Shown here: positions 52,932 to 61,837 of the stretch, one piece after another | Position numbering within the stretch: the first letter of the stretch is position 1 | Layout of the letters: each line of letters starts with the position of its first letter | From: Herbinix sp. | GTDB taxonomy: Bacteria; Bacillota; Clostridia; Lachnospirales; Lachnospiraceae | Length of the DNA: 64,000 nucleotides | Assembly (NCBI GenBank): GCA_029240245.1 | Contig: JARBTJ010000008.1 | Span: forward strand, 62,001-126,000 | Direction: 5' to 3' | Translations under genes and position numbers: made by a program | Notes under the pieces: generated by a model | Seen by the model: only the letters and a program-made list of their open reading frames with translations | Database searches by the model: none | Told to the model about the DNA's origin: nothing

Positions 52932-54692
52932 TTATTCAATGATTAAATCGGATACTCCGACATTTTTCAGTGTAAGCATAGGCTTGCAGAGTCCGGCTCT
53001 TTTACTTGCTCCGATTGGACAGATTTCTAATCTATAAATTTTGTCATAGGGAACTTCAAAGCGGAAGCATCCACAGCAGCTTACTCTTTCACAATATAAT
53101 AATTCTTTTCTTTCTCCACAGTTTTGATACAATTTTACTTCCCATTCATGATCGCAGCAACAACTACATCCCCAGATGCATCCAAAGATAACTCCGGGTG
53201 TTATTAAACATTCCGGACAGCATACTTCAGGAGCAGGTCGATATTCAATTCGTGTAATCTGTTCCGAATAAGGAATCGGTATCGGTACAGGATATGGCAT
53301 GTATTCAACTTGTGGTTCTTCTTCCGGGCAAGGAGGACAATCAGGGCACCGTGGACATTCCACAACAGGAAGTGGTGCCGGTCTTGGCGTTGGCATCGGT
53401 GTCGGCGCAGGCATCGGTGTCGGCGCAGGCATTGGTGTTGGTGTCGGTCTTGGTGTCGGCATCGGTGTTGGTGTCGGCATCGGTGTTGGGGCCGGTCTTG
53501 GTGCTGGCATCGGTGCAGGTGTTGGTCTTGGTGTCGGCATTGGTGTTGGTGCCGGTCTTGGCGTTGGCATCGGCGCAGGTGTTGGTATTGGCACAGGTGC
53601 AGGTGTTGGCATTGGCGCAGGTGTCGGTAATGGTATCGGCATCTCTTCTTCCGGCGCCGGGGACACTGCTGCACACTCTACTCCACCGACAAACGGGTGC
53701 AAATGGAATTCGAAACCGCTTGTGGCATTTACAGCGAACGAGCCTAATGCAGCATTTCCGTATACCGTACCTCCGGTCTGATGTGCATGGAACATTGCCT
53801 GCGGTGCTAAAATACTTCCCCAGATTGCCGCCGGAACCTCCATATAAATATTTTGAGCATCCTCGAAAACATATAAGGTTCTGTCCGCATGTCGTTCATC
53901 ACTCCAAAGCCCGTATTGAAGATGAGCATTGTTACCCGTTCTGAAGATAACAATTCCCACGCTTCCTTCCGGTATTTCAAACCGTATCTCTTTATTTAAT
54001 ATACCGTTCGGACGAACATCAATTACGAAGACATTTTGAACTGGATCATTTCCTCTTAATATCCATTCATGGAAGTGGTCCACGACGGAACCGTTCGGCT
54101 CCATATTCGTAATACAATCATGATAATAAGTCAGGCTTTCCCTGGCATCAGCAAAAAATTCACTCAGATCAGCCTCAATCCTTCCGGCAGGTATATATCT
54201 TGGCGCATCGTAGCTGGATATAGCATAATGATTTCCTCTGTCATTGGGCTTCCAATAGCGGCTACTGCCATTGGCTTGATATAACTCACTTAGTTCCTGT
54301 ACCTGCTCATTTTCCCCGTCTTTTCCGATCATATACGTACTGCCGGCAGCAGCCCTGAAATTACCGCCTACTACTACATGGCCAATAACTACCAGAGGTC
54401 CCTGCATTGCAACGTTTCCTCCTACCAGAAACCTGACTAAATCAGGACTATATCCCGTCCCCTGAAGCTTCCCATCATTTCCATAGCCCAGACTTAGGCC
54501 TCTGGAGCTTACAAAGTTTCCACCAACTGCTACGGCTCCTTTTGTATCTACAATATTATTCGCATCTCCCAAAATAATGGCGTTAAAAAAAGATGCTATA
54601 CCAAAAGGTTGGCCGGCTACGTCATACCAATTCAGATCCTCATACGGTAGTCCGGCATATGATACAGCACCATCGTTGTTATTATAATACAT
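52932..54692 (-). CDS. Choice-of-anchor A domain protein with Pro-rich repeat and Cys-rich C-terminus
   Basis: 586 residues. Residues 1 to about 340 form a choice-of-anchor A (collagen-binding-like, beta-rich) domain: '[16 protein letters not shown]-like' start, '[14 protein letters not shown]', '[15 protein letters not shown]' and '[25 protein letters not shown]'. Residues about 348-441 are a Pro-Thr-Pro-Ala/Met/Arg repeat. The last 145 residues hold 19 Cys, including 'CSCCCD' and 'SCCGCFRFE'. There is no signal peptide at the N-terminus, although all parts look like surface modules. That fits spore-coat or exosporium deposition from the mother cell. It is divergent from sigI. Start after AAGGAGG. 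Confidence 0.8.
   Translation of the reverse strand: MYYNNNDGAVSYAGLPYEDLNWYDVAGQPFGIASFFNAIILGDANNIVDTKGAVAVGGNFVSSRGLSLGYGNDGKLQGTGYSPDLVRFLVGGNVAMQGPLVVIGHVVVGGNFRAAAGSTYMIGKDGENEQVQELSELYQANGSSRYWKPNDRGNHYAISSYDAPRYIPAGRIEADLSEFFADARESLTYYHDCITNMEPNGSVVDHFHEWILRGNDPVQNVFVIDVRPNGILNKEIRFEIPEGSVGIVIFRTGNNAHLQYGLWSDERHADRTLYVFEDAQNIYMEVPAAIWGSILAPQAMFHAHQTGGTVYGNAALGSFAVNATSGFEFHLHPFVGGVECAAVSPAPEEEMPIPLPTPAPMPTPAPVPIPTPAPMPTPRPAPTPMPTPRPTPAPMPAPRPAPTPMPTPTPMPTPRPTPTPMPAPTPMPAPTPMPTPRPAPLPVVECPRCPDCPPCPEEEPQVEYMPYPVPIPIPYSEQITRIEYRPAPEVCCPECLITPGVIFGCIWGCSCCCDHEWEVKLYQNCGERKELLYCERVSCCGCFRFEVPYDKIYRLEICPIGASKRAGLCKPMLTLKNVGVSDLIIE
53372..53644. repeat. Short tandem repeat encoding the Pro-rich linker
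   Basis: A 270-bp low-complexity tract. Units such as GGTGTCGGCATC and GGTGCAGGTGTTGG recur on the plus strand; on the coding strand they give Pro-Thr-Pro-Ala-Pro-Met. The codon third positions vary, so the repeat is old or selected at protein level. Confidence 0.85.
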
Positions 54693-55055
54693 AATAACCT
54701 CCTTGAAAAAACCAAACGGATTCTATGCATCCTATATTCTCAATTCAGTTTATTCAATAAAAATATAATCGTGCAGGTTTTTGTAACTATTCCCATTAGG
54801 AACATAGTAATATATTACAATATACAAAAAAGCTCAATTAGTGATAAAATAGACTATATGTATCCAAGTGTCAGATGGGGATGTAATCAATATTACTCTG
54901 CCGTCCTGATCAAGATACGATACACTCCGGAAAATTTAAGTTTACTTATTTCACTGCCAAAACGCAATGACCGAAGAAGGATAATATTAGGCAAATTCGT
55001 TCGATATATGGCGAACAAGCTGTACTGTAAGGTCATACTATGGGAGGTGTATTAT
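54693..55055. other. Divergent region between the anchor-A protein and sigI
   Basis: 363 bp. The sigI frame stays open leftward to 54771, but that segment lacks a ribosome site and does not resemble SigI. It should hold the sigI promoter, probably including a self-recognised one, but I could not identify a confident SigI or sigma-A site. Confidence 0.4.
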
Positions 55056-55775
55056 TTGAGAGAGCTTGATGCCTTGGTTATAAAAGCGAAAAAAGACCAT
55101 CAGCTTTTAGAGGAACTAATAAAACAAAATGAATTTTATATATTGAAAACAGCTTCAAAAGTAACCCATCGATACATAACCAAAAGTGATGATGAATGGT
55201 CCATAGCCCTATTGGCATATAGTCAGGCCATTCAACATTATGAATATGAAAAGGGTAGCTTTTTCAGTTTTGCAGAGCTATTAATCAAACGGCGTTTAAT
55301 TGATTATCATAAAAGCCAGGTGAAATATAACCCTGAGGTCAGTGTAGATCCGATTGTTTTTGACACTGAACCCGATGAAGAAGATGAAGATATCCCAATA
55401 AAAATGGCGGTAGCAGAACAGGTATCCATACAGAATAACAAAGACTTAAAATATGAAATCGAAGCAGCGAATAAATGTTTTTCTGTTTATGGATTTACTT
55501 TTATGGAGTTATCCAAATGTTCTCCTCACGCAAAGAAAACAAGAAAGGCTTGCTCTGAAGCAATTAACTATCTGTTAATAAATCCTGTTTTAATAAACGA
55601 ATTACGCTGTTCCAAACAGCTCCCTATCAAAATGATTGAAAATAATTGTAAGATACCCCGAAAAATTATAGAGCGGCATCGTAAATATATAATAGCAGCG
55701 ATAGAAATACTTTCCGGAGAGTATCCTTATCTCGCAGAATACTTGCGATACATTAGAGAGGAGAATAAATTATGA
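55056..55775 (+). CDS. sigI: RNA polymerase sigma factor SigI (TTG start)
   Basis: 239 residues, the usual size of SigI. The start is read as TTG at 55056, eight bases after GGGAGG, giving LRELDALVIKAKKDHQLL. Region 2 is seen in 'ASKVTHRYITKSDDEWSIALLAYSQAIQHYEYEKGSFFSFAELLIKRRLIDYHK' (in parts), and the C-terminal SigI-type region in 'IPRKIIERHRKYIIAAIEILSGEYPYLAEYLRYI'. SigI answers heat or polysaccharide signals and is held inactive by RsgI. The downstream rsgI overlaps it by four bases (ATGA), so the pair is coupled. Confidence 0.93.
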   Translation: MRELDALVIKAKKDHQLLEELIKQNEFYILKTASKVTHRYITKSDDEWSIALLAYSQAIQHYEYEKGSFFSFAELLIKRRLIDYHKSQVKYNPEVSVDPIVFDTEPDEEDEDIPIKMAVAEQVSIQNNKDLKYEIEAANKCFSVYGFTFMELSKCSPHAKKTRKACSEAINYLLINPVLINELRCSKQLPIKMIENNCKIPRKIIERHRKYIIAAIEILSGEYPYLAEYLRYIREENKL

Positions 55776-57049
55776 AAGCAGTTATAGTAGAAATCAAAGA
55801 TGGCGTAGCTGCTGTTCTTTCTGATGATGGTTGCGTTGCAACTATTCAAAATAGCAATTATAAGATAGGGCAGGTGATACAGATGAATAGTCTAAAGGGT
55901 CGCTTTACCAAAAAAATCGCTATATTTGCTGCATCCGCCGCAGCATTGGTGGTACTGGGTGCAGGGTCCTGGGCATATGCAAGTCCTTATAGTTATGTAA
56001 GTTTAGATGTGAATCCCTCCATTGAATACACGCTAAACCGTTTCAACCATGTTCTTGAGGTTAATGCAGTGAATGATGATGGTGAGGAATTGTTAAACGA
56101 TATTAATTTAGATGACCTCCAATATACCTCCATAGAGAACGCCGTTACAAAGACAGTTGAGCAAATAACCGACTTGGGTTATTTTGAAGAAACATCGGAG
56201 GATGATACCTCAGCTGGTATTATCATAGCGACTTCCGGTAAAAATCAGGAAAAGTCCGAGGAGCTGGCACAGGAACTTCAGACGGTAGTGGAAAATAAGG
56301 TTGAAGAAAACGGCGCAACTGTAGTAGTGGAAGCGATTAGTGTCGACTTGAAGCGTGTTGAACAAGCCAAGGAATTAGGTGTAACACCTGGTAAATTAAA
56401 CCTTGTGGAACAGCTTCAGTCAGCTGCAGCAGATTCCTCCGAAATTGATACCGAGGTATGGTTGAACAAATCAGTGAAAGATATCTTGAAAGCAACCAAA
56501 GAATATAGAAAGGCGAATCCCGACTTTGGTAAGGATGAGCAGGAAGACCAAGAGACCAGTTCTGAAGATGATTTCTTATATCCGATAGATGATAAGACCG
56601 AACCCTCTCAAATAGTCGATAATGATGACGAGAAGGCAAAGGAAACCAAAGAAAAGGATGCCGAAAAGCTGAGAGAGGCTGAGGAAAAGACCGCCGAAAA
56701 AGCCAAAGAAGCCGAAGAAAGAGCTGCCGAGAAACTGAAAGAGGCTGAGGAAAAAGCCGCTGATAAAGCTAAGGAGGCTGAGGAAAAGGCTGCCGAAGAA
56801 CGGAAAGAGACCGAGAAAAAAGCCGCTGATAAAGCGAAAGAGGCTGAGAAAAAGGCCGCTGAAAATCGGAATGAGGCCGCTGAGAAGGCCGCTGATAAAG
56901 CCAAAGAAGCCGAAGAAGAGGCTGCCTGGAAAACGAAAGATCAAACTGGTAAAAAGACAGAGAAAGACAGTGAAATGAAAGAACAATCCTCACAAGGGAA
57001 TTCCCAGGATCACGGTAATTCGGATTCAAAAAAAGGGAATAAAAAATAA
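55772..57049 (+). CDS. rsgI: RsgI-type anti-sigma-I factor with hendecad coiled-coil tail
   Basis: 425 residues. Residues 1-43 are the cytoplasmic anti-sigma domain that binds SigI ('AVIVEIKDGVAAVLSDDGCVATI'). One membrane segment follows (about 47-70), then a periplasmic domain with 'SYVSLDVNPSIEYTLNRF'. The Asn81-Pro82 bond is where RsgI proteins cut themselves before regulated proteolysis. From residue 301 to 388 there are eight 11-residue repeats of the form KEAEEKAADKA, predicting a right-handed coiled coil. The tail is Lys/Ser-rich. Unlike C. thermocellum RsgI, there is no carbohydrate-binding module, so the signal is probably not a soluble polysaccharide. Confidence 0.93.
   Translation: MKAVIVEIKDGVAAVLSDDGCVATIQNSNYKIGQVIQMNSLKGRFTKKIAIFAASAAALVVLGAGSWAYASPYSYVSLDVNPSIEYTLNRFNHVLEVNAVNDDGEELLNDINLDDLQYTSIENAVTKTVEQITDLGYFEETSEDDTSAGIIIATSGKNQEKSEELAQELQTVVENKVEENGATVVVEAISVDLKRVEQAKELGVTPGKLNLVEQLQSAAADSSEIDTEVWLNKSVKDILKATKEYRKANPDFGKDEQEDQETSSEDDFLYPIDDKTEPSQIVDNDDEKAKETKEKDAEKLREAEEKTAEKAKEAEERAAEKLKEAEEKAADKAKEAEEKAAEERKETEKKAADKAKEAEKKAAENRNEAAEKAADKAKEAEEEAAWKTKDQTGKKTEKDSEMKEQSSQGNSQDHGNSDSKKGNKK
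56672..56935 (+). repeat. 33-bp repeat encoding the RsgI coiled coil
   Basis: Eight in-phase 33-bp units (11 codons), such as AAAGAGGCTGAGGAAAAAGC, vary mostly at third positions. They encode the hendecad repeat of RsgI. Confidence 0.85.
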
Positions 57050-57110
57050 TCGCTTATAACATATTTCTATATATTGCGAAATCCAACAACAATGGATATC
57101 CCCCACACAT

Positions 57111-57156
57111 CAAAAGCCACTATGATCGTCTTCAGAGACTTCCATGGTGGCTTTTG
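57111..57156. terminator. Bidirectional terminator between rsgI and ktrA
   Basis: Perfect 10-bp stem CAAAAGCCAC / GTGGCTTTTG with a 26-nt partly paired loop, lying between the two convergent genes. Confidence 0.75.
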
Positions 57157-57188
57157 GTTTATAGCATTATCATCGAATATTATTTATT

Positions 57189-57857
57189 TTAAGACAGATA
57201 GGTTTCTAATCTCTTAATATCATTTTTTTTACCGACAACCACGATGATATCATCCTTATTCAATAGTAAATCAGGTGTTATTTCTGTCGTGGTTTTCTGA
57301 TTATGCTCTAGAGCAATGATATTTAACTTAAACCTTTTGCGGAGGTCTGCCTGCATAACTGTTTTACCGGAAATCTTGGAGGTCAGTAGAAGTTCGGTTA
57401 TTGTAATATCATCATTTAAAACAATATTATCCATGATCCTTGATGAAATCAACCGATTGGCAAGTCGTATCGCCATATCATGCTCCGGATAGATTACTTC
57501 GGCTCCTATTTTTTCTAAAACATTACCTTGTTCCCGGCTGATTGCTTTTGCTATTACTCGGGGTACGCCCATACTGATTACATTTAAGGTAGTCAATATA
57601 CTGACATCAATCTTTTCACCAATGCAGACGATTACGGTTCCGCAATTTTGTATTCCCGCTTCCTCCAGTGCCTCTTTTGTCAACTCTCCTACCACAAATG
57701 CGTTTTCTGTCAGATGCCGTATCTGTTTAATTTTACTTTCCGTGCTATCTAATACCAGTACTTCTTTTCCCGCTTCTGCCAATGTAGACGCAAGCGCAAA
57801 GCCGAAACGTCCTAAACCAATAACTCCGAATTCTATCGCAGGTTTTCTATTTAACAT
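57189..57857 (-). CDS. ktrA: Potassium uptake regulatory subunit KtrA (TrkA family)
   Basis: 222 residues. It is a cytoplasmic ring-forming regulator that gates KtrB. 'FGVIGLGRFGFALASTLAEAGKEVLVLD' is the RCK_N nucleotide-binding fold (GxGxxG, acidic end). The RCK_C domain at residues 135-222 ('TITELLLTSKISGKTVMQADLRKRF', 'DIIVVVGKKNDIKRLE') is where c-di-AMP binds in relatives. It starts after AAGGAGG. Its partner ktrB is at 58808, on the same strand, separated by the opposite-strand DedA gene. No ydaO-type riboswitch was seen upstream. Confidence 0.94.
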   Translation of the reverse strand: MLNRKPAIEFGVIGLGRFGFALASTLAEAGKEVLVLDSTESKIKQIRHLTENAFVVGELTKEALEEAGIQNCGTVIVCIGEKIDVSILTTLNVISMGVPRVIAKAISREQGNVLEKIGAEVIYPEHDMAIRLANRLISSRIMDNIVLNDDITITELLLTSKISGKTVMQADLRKRFKLNIIALEHNQKTTTEITPDLLLNKDDIIVVVGKKNDIKRLETYLS

Positions 57858-58104
57858 TGCTAATCCTCCTTAATATACATAACTATGAATGCCTCATCGT
57901 TATCCTACTTAATATTAAAATACTTACTTCTCATTTAATAATCTATACCCATTTCGCTTCTAATTGATGTACTTGTACTACCGCCCCTCCGTTTTTACAA
58001 TGGAAAAAACCAAATAAAACCTATGCAATTTCTTAGTCCTATAGTATAATAAACAACAGGCCGACTTTCAATGGCTGTTTAACTTTTTTGCAAAGGAGAT
58101 CTAC

Positions 58105-58737
58105 ATGAAAGACATCATCGTTGATATTATGAATCAATATGCCGAATATGGTTACCTAATCATTGCTTTATTAATTTTTATTGAGAATATTTTTCCTCCC
58201 ATTCCCTCGGAAGTAATCCTTACTTTAGGTGGCTTCATGACGACCTATACGAAACTAACCACCTGGGGAGTAATCTTTACCGCTTCCATTGGCTCTGTTC
58301 TTGGAGCTGTTGTATTATATGGTATCGGCAGAATGCTATCTGCTGATCGTCTGGCCAAAATATTGGATGGAAAAATCGGCAAGCTCCTTCATTTTAAAAA
58401 AGAAGATGTATATAAGTCATGCGACTGGTTTAATAAACGGGGGAAAGCAACTGTACTCATTTGCCGCTGCATCCCCATCATTCGCAGCTTAATCTCAATT
58501 CCGGCCGGAATGGCTAAAATGAAGTTTATGATATTTCTTATACTGACTACCATAGGCTCTCTGATCTGGAATATCGTATTGGTTCATTTAGGTGTATATG
58601 CTGGTGCCTCCTGGGAGAAAATCGCAGAAGGTGCAGATATTTATCAAACCATTACCATTATTGTATTTGGAGTAATCGCCGTAGCAATCGTAATATGGTA
58701 TTTGCGTTTCCGCCGTAAACGTAAAGAAAACGAATAA
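58105..58737 (+). CDS. DedA family membrane protein
   Basis: 210 residues with four to five membrane segments. 'FIENIFPPIPSEVILTLGGFM' (with the conserved Glu and Pro) and 'CRCIPIIRSLISIPAGMAKM' are the two DedA/VTT signatures. Members move lipids such as undecaprenyl phosphate or phosphatidylethanolamine across the membrane; the substrate here is not known. It starts after AAAGGAG. It is inserted, on the opposite strand, between ktrB and ktrA. Confidence 0.95.
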   Translation: MKDIIVDIMNQYAEYGYLIIALLIFIENIFPPIPSEVILTLGGFMTTYTKLTTWGVIFTASIGSVLGAVVLYGIGRMLSADRLAKILDGKIGKLLHFKKEDVYKSCDWFNKRGKATVLICRCIPIIRSLISIPAGMAKMKFMIFLILTTIGSLIWNIVLVHLGVYAGASWEKIAEGADIYQTITIIVFGVIAVAIVIWYLRFRRKRKENE

Positions 58738-58747
58738 TGCATTGATT

Positions 58748-58805
58748 AAATAGGATTTTGCTTATCGTAAACCACAAAGTGGTTACATAGGCAAACTCCT
58801 ATTTT
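58748..58805. terminator. Bidirectional terminator between DedA and ktrB
   Basis: AAATAGGA / TCCTATTT outer stem, with inner TTGCTTAT / ATAGGCAA and AACCAC / GTGGTT stems, between convergent genes. Confidence 0.75.
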
Positions 58806-58807
58806 TA

Positions 58808-60100
58808 TTATCCGATCGTAATTGATTCCTCTGAATAATTTACATTCGACATCGTCCGGAAGGTCCATAAGGATGCTATTGTTAAGAGTCCAAGTCTACC
58901 CACATACATTGTTAAAATAATGATAAATTCGCTTAACAGGCTTAATTCAGGTGTAATACCTGTCGAAAGACCTACCGTACCAAATGCCGATACCACTTCA
59001 AACAAAATCTGCATAAAGGTATATTCGGGTTCAATAAAGCTTATTAGAAAAGTATTTAAGCATACAAGCGAGGTTGCCAGGAAGGTTATTAGAAATGCTT
59101 TTACTATAACCTCATTGGGGATCTTTCTCTTAAAGCTCGAGCAGTTCTGGTGCGTGGACATACTAAGAGCACTCTTAATCAATATAAATGTCGTGGTTGT
59201 TTTAATACCACCACCGGTTGAACCAGGCGAAGCTCCTATAAACATCAAAATTATCATAACAAATAATCCAGCATTGGTAAACTCACTAAACGCATAGGTT
59301 GTAAATCCTGCTGTTCTGGCAGAAGTGCTTAAGAAAAATGCTCCAAGCCAACTGACATCCTCCGTTGCTTTCAATAATAATGTACCTATTACTAATAAAA
59401 AAACCGACATTGTAATTACGATTTTTGCATGCAGACTTAATTTTTTAAAGGAATGTTTATGTATCACCTCTTTAATTACTACAAAGCCTAAGCCTCCAAA
59501 AATAATTAATCCACTAGTTGTCAAATTCAAAAGAACATTGTCTTGATAGGGTATTAGACTACGGAAACCACCCAACACATCAAAGCCGGAATTGTTAAAG
59601 GATGCTACTGAGTGAAATAGACTGATGCCAATCGCTTTCACGATCGGGTAATCCTTAGAAAATACAACAAAGCTAAGAACTGCTCCAACCGCTTCAAAGC
59701 TTAAGGTCATGATTAGTACTGCCTTTATCAGCTTTACAACGCCTTTTAAAGATTCAAGATTTAACGCTTCTTTCACTAATATTCTATCTTTAAAGCCTAC
59801 TTTTTTCCTTGCCAAAAGAATAAATCCAACACCAACCGAGGCCACTCCTAGTCCTCCAATATGGATTAATATCGCTACTGCTGTTTGACCAAATACATTA
59901 AAGGTATCAGCCGTATCAACAACAATCAATCCGGTTACACATACTGCACTGGTCGATGTGAATAGAGCATCCATAAATTTTACATCTACTCCGTCATTAT
60001 GGGTAAACGGTAAATACAGTATGATCGCGCCTATTAATATTACGATAGCAAAACCTAATGCAATATATCTGGCCGGACTCATTTTTTTTAAAAATTTCAT
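58808..60100 (-). CDS. ktrB: Potassium uptake channel subunit KtrB (TrkH family)
   Basis: 430 residues. It forms the K+ pathway, with Na+-coupled uptake in relatives. The four pore loops are recognisable: 'TSTSAVCVTGL', 'HSVASFNNSGFD', 'TSARTAGFTT' and 'SAFGTVGLSTG', each with the selectivity glycine. The start at 60100 follows GAGGATTAAA; the upstream TTG in frame overlaps the ribosome site. An extended -10 (TGTTATAAT, minus strand, 60146-60154) lies about 50 nt upstream. Confidence 0.95.
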   Translation of the reverse strand: MKFLKKMSPARYIALGFAIVILIGAIILYLPFTHNDGVDVKFMDALFTSTSAVCVTGLIVVDTADTFNVFGQTAVAILIHIGGLGVASVGVGFILLARKKVGFKDRILVKEALNLESLKGVVKLIKAVLIMTLSFEAVGAVLSFVVFSKDYPIVKAIGISLFHSVASFNNSGFDVLGGFRSLIPYQDNVLLNLTTSGLIIFGGLGFVVIKEVIHKHSFKKLSLHAKIVITMSVFLLVIGTLLLKATEDVSWLGAFFLSTSARTAGFTTYAFSEFTNAGLFVMIILMFIGASPGSTGGGIKTTTTFILIKSALSMSTHQNCSSFKRKIPNEVIVKAFLITFLATSLVCLNTFLISFIEPEYTFMQILFEVVSAFGTVGLSTGITPELSLLSEFIIILTMYVGRLGLLTIASLWTFRTMSNVNYSEESITIG

Positions 60101-60408
60101 TTTAATCCTCAATCCTTCGTCTATATTTTATCTATGTCGTCGCTAATTATAACAGCAATCCAATGACATCCTCTATATTTTATCACAAATTTAATAAATA
60201 AAATATAAAGATTCGTTTAGCTAAATTAAAATTATGTTAATATTCTTATTCTTAACACTTAATTAGGAATAAATCCGTTTGCCATAAAAATCAGAATACA
60301 ACAAATTAATAGCTTCTCTGCAGGTGTTTATGTTAAAATTGAATAGAGTTTTATTTTATACATATAAATGCGCTAGTTAAAAATAATTGAAAGATGGGAT
60401 TTTGCATT
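60101..60408. other. Divergent spacer between ktrB and the AEC transporter
   Basis: 308 bp, very AT-rich. It has the extended -10 for ktrB at 60146-60154. I could not place a convincing promoter for the AEC gene. No repeat was recognised. Confidence 0.45.
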
Positions 60409-61356
60409 ATGGAAAATATTATACTTGCTTTTAGCGTGGTATTTCCATTGGTGGTTATGATGTCAGTGGGTTACCTTTTAAAAAGAAAAAAGATTACAGA
60501 TGACTCTTCCTTAAATGTTATGAATAAGGTCATCTTTAAAGTGTTTCTACCTCTCTTATTGTTTTGCAATATTTACTCTTTGGAACCGGAGGAGGCTTTA
60601 AATCGAGCTAATATAATATTACTTCTCATCGCTTCCTTCTGTATTATCGTTATCGCCTTATTAGGCCACCTCGTATTTTCAAGACTGATTAAAAATAAGA
60701 AAAAGTGTAGTGTAGTAATTCAAGGAAGTTTTCGAAGTAATCTTGTGCTGTTTGGGATTCCGATTGCTGCTTCCATATATGGAAGTGATCGGATCGGTAT
60801 CGTTTCTATGCTGGCTGCCTGCATCGTACCACTGTTCAATGTTCTTGCAGTCATAGTTCTCGAACTATATCGGGGAGGGAAAATAAATTACAAAAATATT
60901 TTATTCGGAATCCTGAAAAATCCTTTAATTATTTCCTCCGCCCTAGCAATCCTCCTTTTAATTATTGGTATTGATCTCCCGGACTTTGTTATGTCTCCCA
61001 TCAACTCCATGTCTAAGGTTGCAACTCCCTTAGCCTTCACCGTGTTAGGAGGAACCTTTCAATTTAGTAACCTAGGAAAGAATATCAAATACCTAATAAC
61101 CGTATGTTTCAATAAATTGGTCCTTCTACCTGCCCTTACTATTACCTTCGCTTATCTTTTAGGATTTCAGGGCGAAGCTTTGGTTGCACTAATCGGAGCA
61201 ACAGCCTCCCCGGCTGCAGTATCCTCCTTCAGCATGGCGATGGAAATGGACGCCGATAGTGAGCTGGCTGGCCAGATTGTAATACTTACATCAATCGCCT
61301 CCATCGTAACAATATTCTTCTGGGTACTCATTTTAAAGACAATAGGCCTGATTTAA
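60409..61356 (+). CDS. AEC family transporter (auxin efflux carrier type)
   Basis: 315 residues with ten predicted membrane segments. 'VVFPLVVMMSVGYLLKRKK', 'FKVFLPLLLFCNIYSL', 'GSFRSNLVLFGIPIAASIYG' and 'ATASPAAVSSFSMAMEMD' are typical AEC/MleP stretches. Family members carry malate, other small organic acids or auxin-like compounds. The ATG at 60409 is preferred over 60394, which lacks room for a ribosome site (GGGA nine bases upstream of 60409). Confidence 0.9.
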   Translation: MENIILAFSVVFPLVVMMSVGYLLKRKKITDDSSLNVMNKVIFKVFLPLLLFCNIYSLEPEEALNRANIILLLIASFCIIVIALLGHLVFSRLIKNKKKCSVVIQGSFRSNLVLFGIPIAASIYGSDRIGIVSMLAACIVPLFNVLAVIVLELYRGGKINYKNILFGILKNPLIISSALAILLLIIGIDLPDFVMSPINSMSKVATPLAFTVLGGTFQFSNLGKNIKYLITVCFNKLVLLPALTITFAYLLGFQGEALVALIGATASPAAVSSFSMAMEMDADSELAGQIVILTSIASIVTIFFWVLILKTIGLI

Positions 61357-61418
61357 TGTTTCCTTCATCAAATATCTGAAAATAGGATTATATACATAAG
61401 CAAAGTAATCATGTATAC

Positions 61419-61437
61419 GGCGGGATCTATTCCCGCC
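61419..61437 (+). terminator. Terminator after the AEC transporter
   Basis: Stem GGCGGGA / TCCCGCC, loop of 5, followed by TTTTATG. Confidence 0.85.
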
Positions 61438-61583
61438 TTTTATGTAAGGAATTTTTCTATAGCATTGAATATAATTAGCTTTATGTAATGCTGACGTAAT
61501 AATAATTATCTTAAGTTGAGGACATTGGTGCGCATCCTGCACGAAGTACTTTTTGTTTCATAGGAGGCAATTTCATATGAAAC

Positions 61584-61619
61584 AAAAAAATAGCCATAGA
61601 TATAAAACTATCTCGGCTA
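61584..61619 (-). terminator. Terminator of the tRNA operon
   Basis: On the minus strand TAGCCGAGATA / TATCTATGGCTA stem (one bulge), followed by seven T. It lies 40 nt after tRNA-Leu. Confidence 0.8.
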
Positions 61620-61658
61620 CGATTGAAACTTTATTCGATTGTCATTTGTAAATTTTAC

Positions 61659-61738
61659 TGCGGATGAAGGGACTTGAACCCCCACTCTCTCGAACTAGAT
61701 CCTAAGTCTAGCGCGTCTGCCAATTCCGCCACATCCGC
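61659..61738 (-). tRNA. tRNA-Leu (anticodon TAG)
   Basis: Acceptor stem GCGGATG / CATCCGC with discriminator A. The anticodon loop CTTAGGA gives TAG, and the T-loop is GGTTCAAGTCC. A longer variable arm fits a leucine tRNA. No encoded CCA is seen. Confidence 0.95.
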
Positions 61739-61764
61739 CTATTTTTCACATTAATATTGAAAAA

Positions 61765-61837
61765 TGAGACATCCGGGACTCGAACCCGGGACACCATGAT
61801 TAAAAGTCATGTGCTCTACCAACTGAGCTAATATCCC
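61765..61837 (-). tRNA. tRNA-Lys (anticodon TTT)
   Basis: Acceptor GGGATAT / ATGTCTC with two G-T pairs. Anticodon loop CTTTTAA (TTT); T-arm CCGGGTTCGAGTCCCGG. No encoded CCA. Confidence 0.95.

Larger units (their letters stand above)
61357..61658. other. Spacer between the AEC gene and the tRNA cluster
   Basis: 302 bp. It contains terminators at 61419-61437 (rightward) and 61584-61619 (leftward, for the tRNA operon). Between them is a 13-bp inverted repeat TTTTTGTTTCATA / TATGAAACAAAAA (61548-61588) with AGGAGG in its loop. A 24-codon frame starts in it at 61577 but overlaps the terminator. Confidence 0.5.

Noticed and set aside
53294-53944. Long frames on the plus strand opposite the Pro-rich gene, such as a Gly-Val-Gly repeat
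   Set aside because: They are shadows of the low-complexity Pro-Thr codons on the minus strand. They have no ribosome site and no domain.
54771-55055. N-terminal extension of SigI by 95 residues
   Set aside because: The extension has no SigI similarity or ribosome site and would make the protein about 40% longer than the family.
56337-57029. Minus-strand frames opposite the RsgI coiled-coil repeat (Phe/Ser/Leu-rich)
   Set aside because: They are reverse complements of the Glu/Lys/Ala repeat. No start signals.
57858-58104. c-di-AMP (ydaO-type) riboswitch ahead of ktrA
   Set aside because: Potassium transporters often carry one, so I looked for its conserved segments on the minus strand and did not find them.
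61577-61651. 24-codon frame with an AGGAGG ribosome site (MKQKNSHRYKT...)
   Set aside because: It overlaps the tRNA-operon terminator on the other strand, and the ATG lies in a 13-bp stem that would hide it. It is likely a coincidence, but a peptide cannot be excluded.
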